A DNA stretch of 64,000 nt from Komagataeibacter medellinensis NBRC 3288 (lineage in GTDB: Bacteria > Pseudomonadota > Alphaproteobacteria > Acetobacterales > Acetobacteraceae). The position numbers were made by a program, and so were the translations under genes. The notes beneath the pieces were generated by a model, which did no database searches, was not told the origin of the DNA, and saw only the letters and a list, made by a program, of their open reading frames with translations. Every line of letters starts with the position of its first letter. The first letter of the stretch is position 1. Below, piece after piece: positions 1-10,259 of this stretch. The DNA lies in NCBI RefSeq assembly GCF_000182745.2, contig NC_016027.1, forward strand, positions 1,243,001 through 1,307,000, in the 5' to 3' direction.

Positions 1-226
1 GCGCGCGCTCGATCTCGGCCATGCGGGCGCGCTGGACCTCATTCTCCGCCACGCGGGCTGCGGTCTCGCGCTCGACCATCACGCACAGCCGGCCCAGAAG
101 GTCTTCATCCGTCCCCTGCCCCGCCATGAGGGAGAGGCGGCGCAGAACCACAAACACAAGCAGGCACGATATGGCCGCGCACAGCATGCCAATCCACACA
201 ATGGGGGATACGGACATATCGGACAT
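1..226 (-). CDS. N-terminus of membrane-anchored coiled-coil protein, possibly RmuC (partial)
   Basis: The gene runs off the left edge, leaving about 75 codons. The ATG at 226 follows a GGAAAGAG ribosome site. Residues about 7-28 form one membrane segment ending in VVLRR. A charged stretch rich in Glu, Arg and Ala follows (VERETAARVAENEVQRARM) and looks like the start of a coiled coil. A single N-terminal anchor followed by a coiled coil is the layout of RmuC-type recombination-limiting proteins, but the catalytic part is outside the window. The RmuC call is an inference; the anchor and the coiled coil are what the sequence shows. Confidence 0.5.
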   Translation of the reverse strand, partial: MSDMSVSPIVWIGMLCAAISCLLVFVVLRRLSLMAGQGTDEDLLGRLCVMVERETAARVAENEVQRARMAEIERA

Positions 227-414
227 GGCGGACTCTTTCCACAGAACAGGAACAAAACATGTCCGTGCCCTGTAATGGCATAGATGTAAACCCACCATGT
301 CTTTTTGGAATATCTGGCAGCCGTGTTATGCAGTAACCGAAACGATCGGCATGCCTCCGTCCCGCCCGGTCGGTGCGCACGTGACACGAACCGCTGTGAA
401 GGACATCCGCCATC

Positions 415-1794
415 ATGCCCGAGCAATCGCGGCCCCGCCCGCAAGGCCAGTCCGCGCCTGGCCGATCGCTGCGATTGCTACTGCGCAGCCTGTATGTGCA
501 GGTCATCATTGCAGTAGTGGCGGGTGTGGCACTGGGGCATTTCTGCCCCGACACGGCGGTGGCGCTCAAACCGCTGGGCGATGCGTTCATCCGCCTGGTC
601 AAGATGGTGATCCCGCCGGTCATCTTCCTGACCGTGGTGACGGGCGTGGCCAGCCTGTCGGATCTGGGACAGGCTGGCAGGCTTGCGGGCAAGGCGATGG
701 TGTATTTCCTCATCTTCTCCACACTGGCGCTGGTTGTGGGCATGGTGGTGGCCAACATCGTGCGCCCCGGCGCACAGATCCACGCCAACCCTGCAACGCT
801 CGATACCCATGCGGTAGCCGCCTATACGGCCAAGGCACAGGCGCATTCCTTCGGTGATTTCCTGCTCAACATCATTCCCGACACGGTGGTCAGCGCCTTC
901 GTGTCGGGCGATATCCTGCAGGTGCTGCTGGTTGCCATCCTGTTCAGCATCAGCCTGTCGCACATGGGGACAAGGGGGCAGGCCATACTGGTCCTGCTCA
1001 GGCAGTTGACCCAGTTGGTGTTTGGCGTGGTACGGCTGGTCATGTACGCTGCCCCCATCGGGGCGCTGGGGGCCATGGCGTTCACCATCGGGCGCTTTGG
1101 CGTGGGTGCTGTGCTCAACCTTGCCATCCTGGTGCTCACATTTTACGCTACCGCCGCCCTGTTCGTGCTGGTCATACTGGGAATGGTCGCACGGTGGAAC
1201 GGTTTCCGCATTACCGCGCTGCTGGGTTACCTGCGTGAGGAACTGCTGATCGTGCTGGGCACGAGTTCGTCCGAATCAGCGCTGCCCAGCCTCATGACCC
1301 GGCTGGAAAATGCAGGCTGCGCGCCGTCGGTGGTGGGGCTTGTGGTGCCGATGGGCTATTCCTTCAACCTTGATGGCACCAACATCTACATGGCGCTCTC
1401 CGCCCTGTTCATTGCGCAGGCAACCGATGTGCACCTTGGCCTGGCCCAGCAGGTCAGTCTTCTGCTGGTCGCCATGGTCAGTTCCAAGGGCGCCGCTGGT
1501 GTAACCGGGGCCGGGTTCGTTACCCTCGCTGCCACCCTCGCCGTGGTACCCGACGTGCCGGTGGCGGGTATGGGGCTGATCCTGGGTATTGACCGTTTCA
1601 TGTCCGAATGCCGTTCGCTAACCAACATTATCGGCAACGCGGTGGCCACCATCGTACTGGCCCGGTGGGAAGGTGCGCTGGATACAGACCGCCTGGAAGC
1701 CGCCCTTGCGGGCCGACTGGATGACGAACAGGCCCTGACCCCCGTCATGCCCGCCACACAGCGCGCACCCGCAGCGCCTCCCACCATCCACTAG
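415..1794 (+). CDS. dctA: C4-dicarboxylate/H+ (or Na+) symporter, DctA type
   Basis: A 459-residue inner-membrane carrier of the dicarboxylate/amino acid:cation symporter family, expected to import succinate, fumarate and malate. The family signatures are intact: the serine-rich TSSSESALP re-entrant loop near residue 283, [13 protein letters not shown] near 314, [12 protein letters not shown], and [12 protein letters not shown] near 397. The last motif favours DctA over the glutamate carriers GltP/GltT. The length is close to DctA's usual 430-460. The ATG at 415 has GAAGGA ten bases upstream. kgtP follows 50 bases downstream, so a shared transcript for TCA-cycle acid uptake is likely. Confidence 0.9.
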   Translation: MPEQSRPRPQGQSAPGRSLRLLLRSLYVQVIIAVVAGVALGHFCPDTAVALKPLGDAFIRLVKMVIPPVIFLTVVTGVASLSDLGQAGRLAGKAMVYFLIFSTLALVVGMVVANIVRPGAQIHANPATLDTHAVAAYTAKAQAHSFGDFLLNIIPDTVVSAFVSGDILQVLLVAILFSISLSHMGTRGQAILVLLRQLTQLVFGVVRLVMYAAPIGALGAMAFTIGRFGVGAVLNLAILVLTFYATAALFVLVILGMVARWNGFRITALLGYLREELLIVLGTSSSESALPSLMTRLENAGCAPSVVGLVVPMGYSFNLDGTNIYMALSALFIAQATDVHLGLAQQVSLLLVAMVSSKGAAGVTGAGFVTLAATLAVVPDVPVAGMGLILGIDRFMSECRSLTNIIGNAVATIVLARWEGALDTDRLEAALAGRLDDEQALTPVMPATQRAPAAPPTIH

Positions 1795-1844
1795 GGCCGT
1801 CCATTTCGTACCACCTGTCCATTCGCGTCCATAGAGTCTTCATC

Positions 1845-3161
1845 ATGCCTGTTTTCCAGCCCCAGACCGGATCACTGACTACCGCACAACGGATACGAAG
1901 CATTATTGCCGGTTCATCCGGGAATCTGATCGAATATTACGACTGGTACGTCTACGCGGCATTTTCCATGTATTTTGCCCGGTCGTTCTTTCCCCCCGGC
2001 AATGCCACGACCGAACTGCTACGCAGTGCGGCGGTGTTTGCCATAGGCTTCCTCATGCGGCCGGTGGGCGGGTGGCTGATGGGTCTCATGGCGGACCGGC
2101 ACGGGCGGCGGGCGGCACTCAGCGTGTCCATTGTCGCCATGTGCACGGGGTCGCTGGCCATTGCCGTGTGTCCAACCTATGAGCGCATCGGCCTTGCCGC
2201 CCCCAGTGTGCTGCTGTTCGCCCGCCTTCTGCAGGGGCTGAGCCTGGGGGGCGAATACGGGGCGAGTGCGACCTACCTGTCTGAAATCGCACCCCCGGCC
2301 CAGCGCGGGTTCTATGCCAGTTTCCAGTATGTGACGCTGGTGATGGGGCAACTGCTGGCCCTTGTGGTGCTGCTGGTGCTCCAGTTCTTACTGCTCAGCC
2401 CCGCGCAGCTTGGGGCATGGGGGTGGCGTGTGCCGTTTGGGATTGGCGCGCTGCTGGCGCTCTCTATCCTATGGTTCCGCCGTGGCATGGCGGAAAGCGA
2501 GCAGTTCAGCGCCGCCACGCGCGACACTAGCGCCCATGGCGGCCTGCGCGTACTGCTGCACCACCCGCGTGAGGTACTGGGCGTATGCGGACTGACGCTG
2601 GGCGGTACCGTCGCGTTCTACACGTTTACGATCTACATGCAGAAATACCTGGTCAACACGGCGGGGCTGAGCAAGGAGCACTCCACCGTGGTCTCCACCG
2701 CTTCGCTAGCCGTATTCGCGCTGGTGCAGCCCATCTTTGGCGCGCTGTCCGACCGGGTGGGGCGCAGGCGGCTGCTGCTTTCCTTTGGTGTAATCGGGTG
2801 CCTTGGCACGGTGCCGCTCATGCGCGCGTTGTCTGTCGTACAGTCACCGCTTGCCGCGTTCGGGCTGGTGACGGCCGCACTGGTCGGTATTTCGGGCTAT
2901 ACCGCGATCAATGCAGTGGTGAAGGCCGAACTGTTCCCTACCCGTGTGCGGGCACTGGGGGTAGCGCTGCCTTATGCCCTGACTGTATCGGTCTTTGGCG
3001 GCACGGCGGAATATGTGGCGCTGTGGTTCAAGCAGATCGGGCATGAAGGACTGTTCTACTGGTACGTAACCGGGTGCATTGCCTGTTCGCTCCTGACCGT
3101 GCTGTTCGTGCTGCCCGGCCATGACCGCATCACGCCGGAGGCCGCACGCCCGCCCGGTTAG
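1845..3161 (+). CDS. kgtP: 2-oxoglutarate/H+ symporter, KgtP-like (MFS, MHS family)
   Basis: A 438-residue major facilitator protein with about twelve membrane segments. The N-terminal GNLIEYYDWYVYAAFSMYF, the loop GGWLMGLMADRHGRR and the motif GLSLGGEYGASATYLSE are characteristic of the metabolite:H+ symporter subfamily, and the order and wording match E. coli KgtP closely. It should take up 2-oxoglutarate or a similar dicarboxylate. It lies downstream of dctA on the same strand, so the pair forms an organic-acid uptake unit. Its stop is only 30 bases from the stop of the convergent AsmA-like gene, with no obvious hairpin between them. Confidence 0.85.
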   Translation: MPVFQPQTGSLTTAQRIRSIIAGSSGNLIEYYDWYVYAAFSMYFARSFFPPGNATTELLRSAAVFAIGFLMRPVGGWLMGLMADRHGRRAALSVSIVAMCTGSLAIAVCPTYERIGLAAPSVLLFARLLQGLSLGGEYGASATYLSEIAPPAQRGFYASFQYVTLVMGQLLALVVLLVLQFLLLSPAQLGAWGWRVPFGIGALLALSILWFRRGMAESEQFSAATRDTSAHGGLRVLLHHPREVLGVCGLTLGGTVAFYTFTIYMQKYLVNTAGLSKEHSTVVSTASLAVFALVQPIFGALSDRVGRRRLLLSFGVIGCLGTVPLMRALSVVQSPLAAFGLVTAALVGISGYTAINAVVKAELFPTRVRALGVALPYALTVSVFGGTAEYVALWFKQIGHEGLFYWYVTGCIACSLLTVLFVLPGHDRITPEAARPPG

Positions 3162-3191
3162 GGACGGACGGATGGGGCAGCCCGGCACGCC

Positions 3192-6100
3192 TTAATGGAT
3201 ATGCATGACATTGCGCAGGAAACCGGGCAGCAGCATGGCATAGGGGTTTACATGCACGCTCGGGTTGCCCATCGGCCCGGTGACCTGATAGGTAGCTGAG
3301 ACCACACCTCCGTTCTTTTCGGGGCTGAACAGCCAGCCCAGCAGGCCCGGCAGGTGGCCCGGCGCGGTATTGACCGCAAAGGCGGGGATGATGGTGCCAT
3401 CAAGGCTGAGCGTCTTTTTCTCAAGGTTCACGTCGCCTGAAACAGTCGCACCCAGCGATGCATTGCTGACCAGCCCGTCGGCTATGTGGATCGTTCCCTC
3501 ATCCAGCGTCACGGGGGCGGCAAGCTGCTCGATCTGCATGCCCGGCGCATGGGGCGCGCGTAGCCAGCCGTAGATCGACGCATTGTTCACCAACCTGACC
3601 ACGGATGGCACGTTACGAAGTTGGAACGGCCCCATGGTGACCTTGCCGGTAAAGGGGGCGGAGGGCGTGCTGTCATCGAAACTGCCGTTAATGTCGGTCA
3701 CGCCGCCCTGCATCTGGTCTGTCACCTTCATGTCTCGCAGCAGGTCGCCCAGACTTGCCACATGCACATCCAGCACGCGGCTGTTGTCCTGCGGGGTCAG
3801 GCGTGCGCTGGCCGCGACCGGGCCTTCAACCGTCAGCACCCCGCGTGTCAGCCGCGTGCCGTTGGTCTCAAGGTGGCTATGCACGTTGGTCAGTGTGTCG
3901 GTGGGGCCATAATACAGGGTGCGGGTATCGACATTCAGGGTCCATCGCCGCCCTGGCGGGCTATTTACGCGGCCCGTCGCCATTTCGGGCACATGATAGC
4001 CACTGCTGCCCTGATGGCTGGCCACCTTGGCCGCGGCGGAAGGATTCGGGGCGGTCTGGAATGAAACCAATGGCGAGAGGTCAAGTACCTGGGCTGCGAC
4101 ATTGACGCCAATGGGATCGTTCTCGCGCTGGGGCAACATGACGGAGGCATTCCCCACCGAACGGCCGACACGGAACCCACGCAGGATGAGCCGACGCGCC
4201 ATGCCTGACGCGGTCTCGGCATGGCCATCAATCAGCAGGTCGGGGCCTACGGCACGAATGTTCTCGATCGCCGCGATCTGCCCATGTTCCAGTTGCAGTT
4301 CGACCGAGGCATTGGCCTCCTGTCCCACCCTCTTGGACCAGATGGGAATGGCCAGCGCCGCGCGGTCGAGATCGAGGTCGATATCAACCTGCGCCTTCCC
4401 GCCCACATAGCGGTCATAGTCCACATCAAGCAGGGCGCTGCCGGAGAAATGCTCCCCCATCTCGAAACCCGCGCGCCGCACGCCCTCGGGGGTGACATGG
4501 CCCTGCAGGCTGGCACTTTCCACCGCATGGACCATCGGCCCGCTACGGAAGTCCATGGTATAGATCACGCTTGAGGGAATGCCCGCCAGCACCCCGGTGC
4601 CCTGCAGCAGCAGGCCCTTGGTCGTAGCGTCAATGCCCAGATTGCCGTTATCGAGTGGCCTGCCCACCACCACGTTGCCCAGATGCACGTCACCCAGGTC
4701 GGTATGGCTGCGCAGGTCGATCTGGTCCAGCCGCACATGCGCATCAAGCGGCAGCGCGATGTGCAGCGACACATTGGCCCGCCCCGAGGGGTGGGTGAAG
4801 GTCATGGGGTGGCGCGAGAGCACATTAAGCCGCGGTTCGGCCAGCAGCGCCAGCACATCGCGCGTATTACCCAGCAGTGTGGTGTTAATATCGCCCACCT
4901 GCACTTTTTCATTCAGGCCAGTAATGAGCATGGAACCCGGACCGACCTCGATCCGTCCGGTGCCGGTGGCATCCACGTGGCGATCCGCCAGATCCACCAG
5001 TTGGTAGGCATGGCCAAAGCGGATCTTGATCTGGTCCGGGCCATCGAATGTCAGGTGGGCATCCATGTCATGCAGGGGCGGGATGGGACGCAGCCAGTGC
5101 AGTTCCATGTGATCCGCATCGATCGTACCGCCAAGCGAGACAAGGTCGAGCCCGTTCCAGCCCGTATGGCTGTCCAGTCCCATGTTGACCTCAAACTCCC
5201 TTACGCGCCCCTGCGGGATGTTCTGCGTGACCCAGCGCCGTGCGCCCTTCATGGCGCGAGGCGGCCAGAAATCGCCCAGCGAGGCAAAATCCAGCGCCTG
5301 TGCACGGGCCGAAACAGTGACCTGCGCCGCGCGGGGATCAATTACGGATGTGGATTTGAGTTCTGCCTTCGCCTCCAACGTCGGTCCCGTGTCATCATCG
5401 GCTGCATGGCCGGGCACGCGCAGATGCAGTACAAGGTTGTTCAGCGCCACATGCAGCGGGCCATCAAGCGGGTCCGTGGCCGGGCCAGGGCCTAACGCAC
5501 CCACCAGGTCGGCACTACCCTGCCCCACCAGGTACTGCCCGGCCTTGCGCGTATTGACCTGCCCGTTACCGGCCTCCAGATGCATGGTGAAATCATGCGG
5601 GACGAGAAAGGACATGGTCCGGGCACCCGCACGGAAGGAAACGTGCAGGCTGCCCCCCACCGGCAGGTCGAGCGGCGCCACTTCTTTCTGCCCCGGTGCG
5701 AAAGCTGCCGGACTGATCGGGTCCAGCCCCACCGTCCAGTCCACCTGCTGCGGACCGATATGCTCACCCGTGCCATGCATGACCAGCCGCTCGCCATTGC
5801 CCTCCAACCCCAGCCGGACATCACCGGTAATGCCCTTGAGCCCGGAATCGGTCACGATCTTCAGCCGGACATCGGCCTCGCCCAGCCGCCAGGTACGCGC
5901 CGTCATGCGGTCGGTAAAAGTGACGTGGGTGTCGGATATGATGGCCTGACGCAGACCGTCCAGGTCCACGGGTGGGGGTTCTTGCGGCTTGAGCGAGGGA
6001 TAGGGCGTATCTGGACCCAGATCGAGGCCAATCTTGCCCGCCTTGCTACGCGCAAACCGCAGCCGCCCATGGGAAGCCGAGAGTTCAAGGATGCGCACCC

Positions 6101-6524
6101 GCCCATGGACCAGCGCCGGGCTGTCTATGGTCAGGCGCCCGCGCCGCAGGCTATCAGCCAGTTCCCCATTACGGCGCCGGATGGTGACATCCTCCACCCA
6201 TATCACCAATGGGGCGCGCAGCCCTTCATGCACGGCATTCCAGCCCATGCGCACATGCCCCGCCGACAGGCCACCGATAATATCCTCATGCTTCAGCCCA
6301 TGGGCCACGGGAATTGGCATGAGCAGCCTGATGACAGGTGTAATGTCCAACGGCCCGGCGGAAAGCCGCAACGTCAGCACCAGCAGCAGCACCGCAGGCA
6401 GCGTGATGCATACCAGCACCAGCCACACCACCACCCTGCCTCCCGCCATTACCGCGCGGCGCACGCGGCTGGGGGGCGGGTGTGACGGCGGAGAGGGTTG
6501 ACCTGCTTCCGTCATGCCGTCCAC
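3192..6524 (-). CDS. Large AsmA/YhdP-family envelope protein (DUF3971-like)
   Basis: A 1110-residue protein with one N-terminal membrane segment at about residues 30-55 and a very long beta-rich remainder. The C-terminal third holds an AsmA-like region (LRNVPSVVRLVNNASIYGWL, then LEKKTLSLDGTIIPAFAVNT), as in YhdP and other bridge-like proteins thought to carry phospholipid between inner and outer membranes. It is divergent from glnE with 56 bases between starts. Which of the early Met codons (6524, 6515 or 6449) is used is unclear. The family assignment is firm; the lipid-transfer role is inferred from the family. Confidence 0.8.
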   Translation of the reverse strand: MDGMTEAGQPSPPSHPPPSRVRRAVMAGGRVVVWLVLVCITLPAVLLLVLTLRLSAGPLDITPVIRLLMPIPVAHGLKHEDIIGGLSAGHVRMGWNAVHEGLRAPLVIWVEDVTIRRRNGELADSLRRGRLTIDSPALVHGRVRILELSASHGRLRFARSKAGKIGLDLGPDTPYPSLKPQEPPPVDLDGLRQAIISDTHVTFTDRMTARTWRLGEADVRLKIVTDSGLKGITGDVRLGLEGNGERLVMHGTGEHIGPQQVDWTVGLDPISPAAFAPGQKEVAPLDLPVGGSLHVSFRAGARTMSFLVPHDFTMHLEAGNGQVNTRKAGQYLVGQGSADLVGALGPGPATDPLDGPLHVALNNLVLHLRVPGHAADDDTGPTLEAKAELKSTSVIDPRAAQVTVSARAQALDFASLGDFWPPRAMKGARRWVTQNIPQGRVREFEVNMGLDSHTGWNGLDLVSLGGTIDADHMELHWLRPIPPLHDMDAHLTFDGPDQIKIRFGHAYQLVDLADRHVDATGTGRIEVGPGSMLITGLNEKVQVGDINTTLLGNTRDVLALLAEPRLNVLSRHPMTFTHPSGRANVSLHIALPLDAHVRLDQIDLRSHTDLGDVHLGNVVVGRPLDNGNLGIDATTKGLLLQGTGVLAGIPSSVIYTMDFRSGPMVHAVESASLQGHVTPEGVRRAGFEMGEHFSGSALLDVDYDRYVGGKAQVDIDLDLDRAALAIPIWSKRVGQEANASVELQLEHGQIAAIENIRAVGPDLLIDGHAETASGMARRLILRGFRVGRSVGNASVMLPQRENDPIGVNVAAQVLDLSPLVSFQTAPNPSAAAKVASHQGSSGYHVPEMATGRVNSPPGRRWTLNVDTRTLYYGPTDTLTNVHSHLETNGTRLTRGVLTVEGPVAASARLTPQDNSRVLDVHVASLGDLLRDMKVTDQMQGGVTDINGSFDDSTPSAPFTGKVTMGPFQLRNVPSVVRLVNNASIYGWLRAPHAPGMQIEQLAAPVTLDEGTIHIADGLVSNASLGATVSGDVNLEKKTLSLDGTIIPAFAVNTAPGHLPGLLGWLFSPEKNGGVVSATYQVTGPMGNPSVHVNPYAMLLPGFLRNVMHIH

Positions 6525-6580
6525 GCTACACCACCGCGCAGGTCTGCGTGGTTTTCCAGTCTCTTACCGGACCCTTTCCC

Positions 6581-9500
6581 ATGGCCCAGCCCACACCGCC
6601 TTCCCCCGTGCTGCACCCTTCGTGGCATGGCTGTACCTGGCCCTACCCGGCAGATGGGCGGGCAGCATCCATATTGCGTGAAAACCTGGTAGCGGCCTGC
6701 GACCGGGCAGGGCTGTCCGATATCACCACGCTGCCCGGCGTACTGCCGCTGATCGATGCGGTGGGAGGAAATGCGCCGTACCTGTCCGACCTGGCGCAGC
6801 GCGACATTACCGCATTCATGAATCTGCTGACCGAGGGGGCAGATGCCTGCACGCGCCGCATCCTGGATGCGCTGGCAGCCCTGCCGCCCGATATACCCCG
6901 CACACAGATCATGGCTGAACTGCGCGTGGCCAAACGGCAGGCGGCGCTGGCCATAGCCCTGGCCGACATAGGCGGCGTGTGGGGGCTGGAACAGGTAACG
7001 CTTGCCCTGAGCCTGCTGGCGGAAAACGCGCTGGGGGCGGCGGTCAGGCATCTGCTGCTGCATGCGCACGAAACGGGGCGCCTGCGCCTGCACAACCCCG
7101 AAAACCCGTGCCGGGGCAGCGGCTTCGTGGTTCTGGCAATGGGGAAGCTGGGCGCGCGGGAACTGAACTACTCCTCGGACATAGACCTGATCGTGCTGTA
7201 CGACCCTGACCGCCACCCTGCAAACGAGGGGCTGCGACATACCTTTGTGCGCATGACTAGCGATCTTGTCACCCTTATGGAAGCGCGTGATGCAAATGGT
7301 TACGTTTTCCGCATGGACCTGCGGCTGCGGCCGGACCCCTCCGCCACACCTGCCGCCGTGTCCATTCCCGCCGCCATGCAGTATTATGAAAGCATGGGCC
7401 GCACGTGGGAACGCGCCGCCATGACCAAGGCCCGCCCCGTGGCGGGGGACATTACGGCGGGGCGCCGTTTCCTCAAAAGCATTCATCCGTTCGTCTGGCG
7501 CCGCCATCTGGATTTCGCGGTAATCGACGACCTGCATGACATGAAGGCCCGTATCGACCGCCACCGTAACGCAGGACATGCCGATCTGGACAGCCTGCCG
7601 CCCGAACGCATACGCGATCCGGCCGCCGCTACTGCGTGGCTTCTGGGCCAGAATGTAAAACTGGGCCAGGGCGGCATACGCGAAGTGGAGTTCGTGGCCC
7701 AGGCGTTGCAACTGGTATGGGGAGGCCGGCGGCCTGAACTGCGCGACCCCACAACGCTGGGCGCGCTGCGCAGGCTGCGCCGGGCGGGACTGCTGGAGCG
7801 TGCCCAGTCCGCAATACTGGCCCGCAATTACCGCATGCTGCGACAGGCCGAACACCGCCTGCAGATGCGTATGGACCACCAGACCCACAGCATGCCAGAC
7901 ACGGTAGACGGATTCGCCCGCTTCGCCACCTTCATGCTGGCGGCGGCGCCGGGCGAGCTTGCCAGCAGCATGCTGGCGGTCATGCAACGCTCGCGCCGTA
8001 TATTCGACCAGCAGTTTGCCGAAGGCGGACGCAAGGACGAGACCATCGCCCCCGAGGATGCCGATGCGGCCGACCGATTGCGCGAACACGGCTTTGCCGC
8101 TGACGATATCAACGATGCGCTCGTCATCCTTAACCGCTGGGAGAGCAACCGCCTGCGCGCCCTGCGCTCGGACCGCGCGCGCAAGCTGCTGCGCCGGGTC
8201 CTGCCCACCATCATGGCCCAGATCGGCAGCCGCCGACAGCCGCTGGCGGTGCTGCGCCGCTTTGACGCCCTGCTGGAACGGCAGTGGGCGGGGGTTCAGT
8301 TCCTGTCGCTGCTGGAACGCAACCCTGCCCTGATCCACCGAATCGTGACCGTGCTCGACTGCGCGCCCTTTCTGGCTGACCATCTGGCGCAGACCCCTTC
8401 CGCGCTGGATGGGCTGCTGGATATGGAAGATGGCCCCGGCGCGCTGGGTACGGTCACAGCGCTGGTGCGGCGGCATGTAACGGGTGCTGCCACCGCCGAA
8501 CAGGTGCTGCCGGTACTGCGCGGACTGGTCTGCGGGGAGGAGTTCCGCCTGTCCGTCGCCCGCCTTGAACACCGGCTGGGCGAAGACCGCGCAGCCCGCG
8601 CCCGCACTGCCATGGCGGATACGGTCATGCGCGGGCTGCTGGCGGTGGTCACGCGCGAACACAGGCGCCGCCACGGCAGCGTACCCGGCGGGGCCATGGC
8701 GGTGGTGGCGCTGGGCAAGGCGGGATCGCATGAAATGATGCCGTGCTCGGACCTTGACCTCATGCTGGTGTTCGACCACCCGGACGATGCCGGCGAGAGC
8801 GTGGTCCCCGCCACAGCCACGGTCGATGGCATCCGGCCACGCCCGCTTTCGGCGGGCACCTATTACGTGCGCCTTGCCCATGCCTTTGTCGCCGCACTGA
8901 CCGCACCGGGGCGGGAAGGGCCGCTGTACGAAGTGGACATGCGGCTGCGCCCCTCGGGCTCCAAAGGGCCGGTCGCGGTCTCGCTTTCCGCCTTCCGCCG
9001 CTACCATGCGGAAGCGGCCTGGACGTGGGAGCGCATGGCGCTGACCCGCGCCCGCGTGGTGGCAGGCCCACCCCGGCTGATGGGGGAGTTGCGGGCCGCG
9101 ATCGACCACGCGCTGAACGACATCCCCCACGCCACCGCACAGGCACGCGCCACGATCCTGCATGACGTACGCCACATGCGCGAACGCCTGGCCCGCGAAC
9201 GCCCCGCCACCAGTCCGTGGGACATCAAGCGCCGCCGGGGCGGGCTGATGGATGTGGAATTCGTGGCGCAGGGGCTGCAGTTGCTGGCCACATCCCCCGC
9301 CATGCGCAGCCAGTCCACACGCCTGGCGCTGCTGCGCATGGCGCGCGCGGGTGAGATGGACAGTGCCGACGCCAGCGTGCTGCGCCGCGCCGACCTGTTC
9401 TGGCGCACCCTGCAGGGGCTGATCCGCATTATCTGCGGCCGTGACGTGCCCGAGACCATCCCCGCCGCCAGCCTTGAAATCCTGACCGGAGAGTTCGGCG

Positions 9501-9607
9501 TGAGCGACGCCACCACCCTGCTGCGGCGCATGGAACGCATGGCTGCCGAAGTCATGACCATATTCGACCGCCTCATCCCGCCTCCAGCGGATACGCCCGC
9601 GCCATAG
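6581..9607 (+). CDS. glnE: Bifunctional glutamine synthetase adenylyltransferase/adenylyl-removing enzyme
   Basis: A 1008-residue protein that attaches AMP to, and removes it from, glutamine synthetase in response to PII, tuning ammonium assimilation. Two nucleotidyltransferase domains are visible. The first has GKLGARELNYSSDIDL near residue 188, and the second has GKAGSHEMMPCSDLDLML near residue 712. Each carries the paired aspartates (DID and DLD) that bind metal. A repeated REVEFVAQALQLVWG / MDVEFVAQGLQLLAT signature follows each domain. The frame is open upstream to 6482, but the ATG at 6581 gives the expected N-terminus. The length is typical for the family. Confidence 0.95.
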   Translation: MAQPTPPSPVLHPSWHGCTWPYPADGRAASILRENLVAACDRAGLSDITTLPGVLPLIDAVGGNAPYLSDLAQRDITAFMNLLTEGADACTRRILDALAALPPDIPRTQIMAELRVAKRQAALAIALADIGGVWGLEQVTLALSLLAENALGAAVRHLLLHAHETGRLRLHNPENPCRGSGFVVLAMGKLGARELNYSSDIDLIVLYDPDRHPANEGLRHTFVRMTSDLVTLMEARDANGYVFRMDLRLRPDPSATPAAVSIPAAMQYYESMGRTWERAAMTKARPVAGDITAGRRFLKSIHPFVWRRHLDFAVIDDLHDMKARIDRHRNAGHADLDSLPPERIRDPAAATAWLLGQNVKLGQGGIREVEFVAQALQLVWGGRRPELRDPTTLGALRRLRRAGLLERAQSAILARNYRMLRQAEHRLQMRMDHQTHSMPDTVDGFARFATFMLAAAPGELASSMLAVMQRSRRIFDQQFAEGGRKDETIAPEDADAADRLREHGFAADDINDALVILNRWESNRLRALRSDRARKLLRRVLPTIMAQIGSRRQPLAVLRRFDALLERQWAGVQFLSLLERNPALIHRIVTVLDCAPFLADHLAQTPSALDGLLDMEDGPGALGTVTALVRRHVTGAATAEQVLPVLRGLVCGEEFRLSVARLEHRLGEDRAARARTAMADTVMRGLLAVVTREHRRRHGSVPGGAMAVVALGKAGSHEMMPCSDLDLMLVFDHPDDAGESVVPATATVDGIRPRPLSAGTYYVRLAHAFVAALTAPGREGPLYEVDMRLRPSGSKGPVAVSLSAFRRYHAEAAWTWERMALTRARVVAGPPRLMGELRAAIDHALNDIPHATAQARATILHDVRHMRERLARERPATSPWDIKRRRGGLMDVEFVAQGLQLLATSPAMRSQSTRLALLRMARAGEMDSADASVLRRADLFWRTLQGLIRIICGRDVPETIPAASLEILTGEFGVSDATTLLRRMERMAAEVMTIFDRLIPPPADTPAP

Positions 9608-9740
9608 CGGGTCTGGACCTGCCTCCCCATGCCCGGTTCCCTCATGCCCAAAAGCATTGCATGATTGCCGCCCGTAAACCCCAGCCGCATGCACCCCGTG
9701 GCAACACGCACCGCATGCGGGCAGATTAACAAGGCAGGTC

Positions 9741-10259
9741 ATGAGCAAGGTTGTTCCCCCTTTCCCCGAACCCGGCAGCGCGGTGCCCGATTTTGACATG
9801 CCCGCAAGCGGTGGCCGGACCGTCAGCCTGAATGGCCTGCACGGGCACCCGTTCGTGTTGTATTTCTACCCCAAGGCCAATACATCGGGCTGTACGAAGG
9901 AAGCCTGCGAATTCGAGGCAGCGCTTGCCGACCTGCACAAGGACGGTGTGACCGTAATCGGGGTCTCGCGTGATGACATGCCCGCTCTGGAAAAATTCGC
10001 GGCCAACCACGGCCTGACCTTCCCCCTCGCCTCCGACAGCGACGGTCATGTGACCGAGGCCTATGGCGTGTGGATAGAAAAGTCGATGTACGGCCGTACC
10101 TACATGGGCATCGAACGCGCGACCTTTCTGGTCGATGCGACGGGCCACCTGGTGCAGGCATGGCGCAAGGTCAAGGTCACCAACCACGTCACCGCCGTGC
10201 GCAAGGCCATTACGGCCCTGCAGCTACAGGCGGGCACGGGAGCTAGGCAAGCTCAGTAA
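9741..10259 (+). CDS. bcp: Thioredoxin-dependent peroxiredoxin, Bcp/PrxQ type
   Basis: A 172-residue cytosolic peroxidase that reduces H2O2 and organic hydroperoxides. The peroxidatic Cys51 lies in NTSGCTKEAC and Cys56 sits five residues later, the usual atypical two-Cys arrangement of Bcp. The ATG follows AAGGCAGG. The gene lies 133 bases after glnE. The gap holds an inverted repeat (CCGCATGC at 9685 and GCATGCGG at 9713) that could be a weak terminator. Its stop overlaps the convergent exported-protein gene by 7 bases. Confidence 0.93.
   Translation: MSKVVPPFPEPGSAVPDFDMPASGGRTVSLNGLHGHPFVLYFYPKANTSGCTKEACEFEAALADLHKDGVTVIGVSRDDMPALEKFAANHGLTFPLASDSDGHVTEAYGVWIEKSMYGRTYMGIERATFLVDATGHLVQAWRKVKVTNHVTAVRKAITALQLQAGTGARQAQ

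Noticed and set aside
6512-9799. A 1095-codon open frame antisense to glnE.
   Set aside because: It is the mirror of G/C-rich codon bias across glnE: no domain motif, no ribosome site, and a His/Gln/Ala/Gly-rich composition typical of antisense frames.
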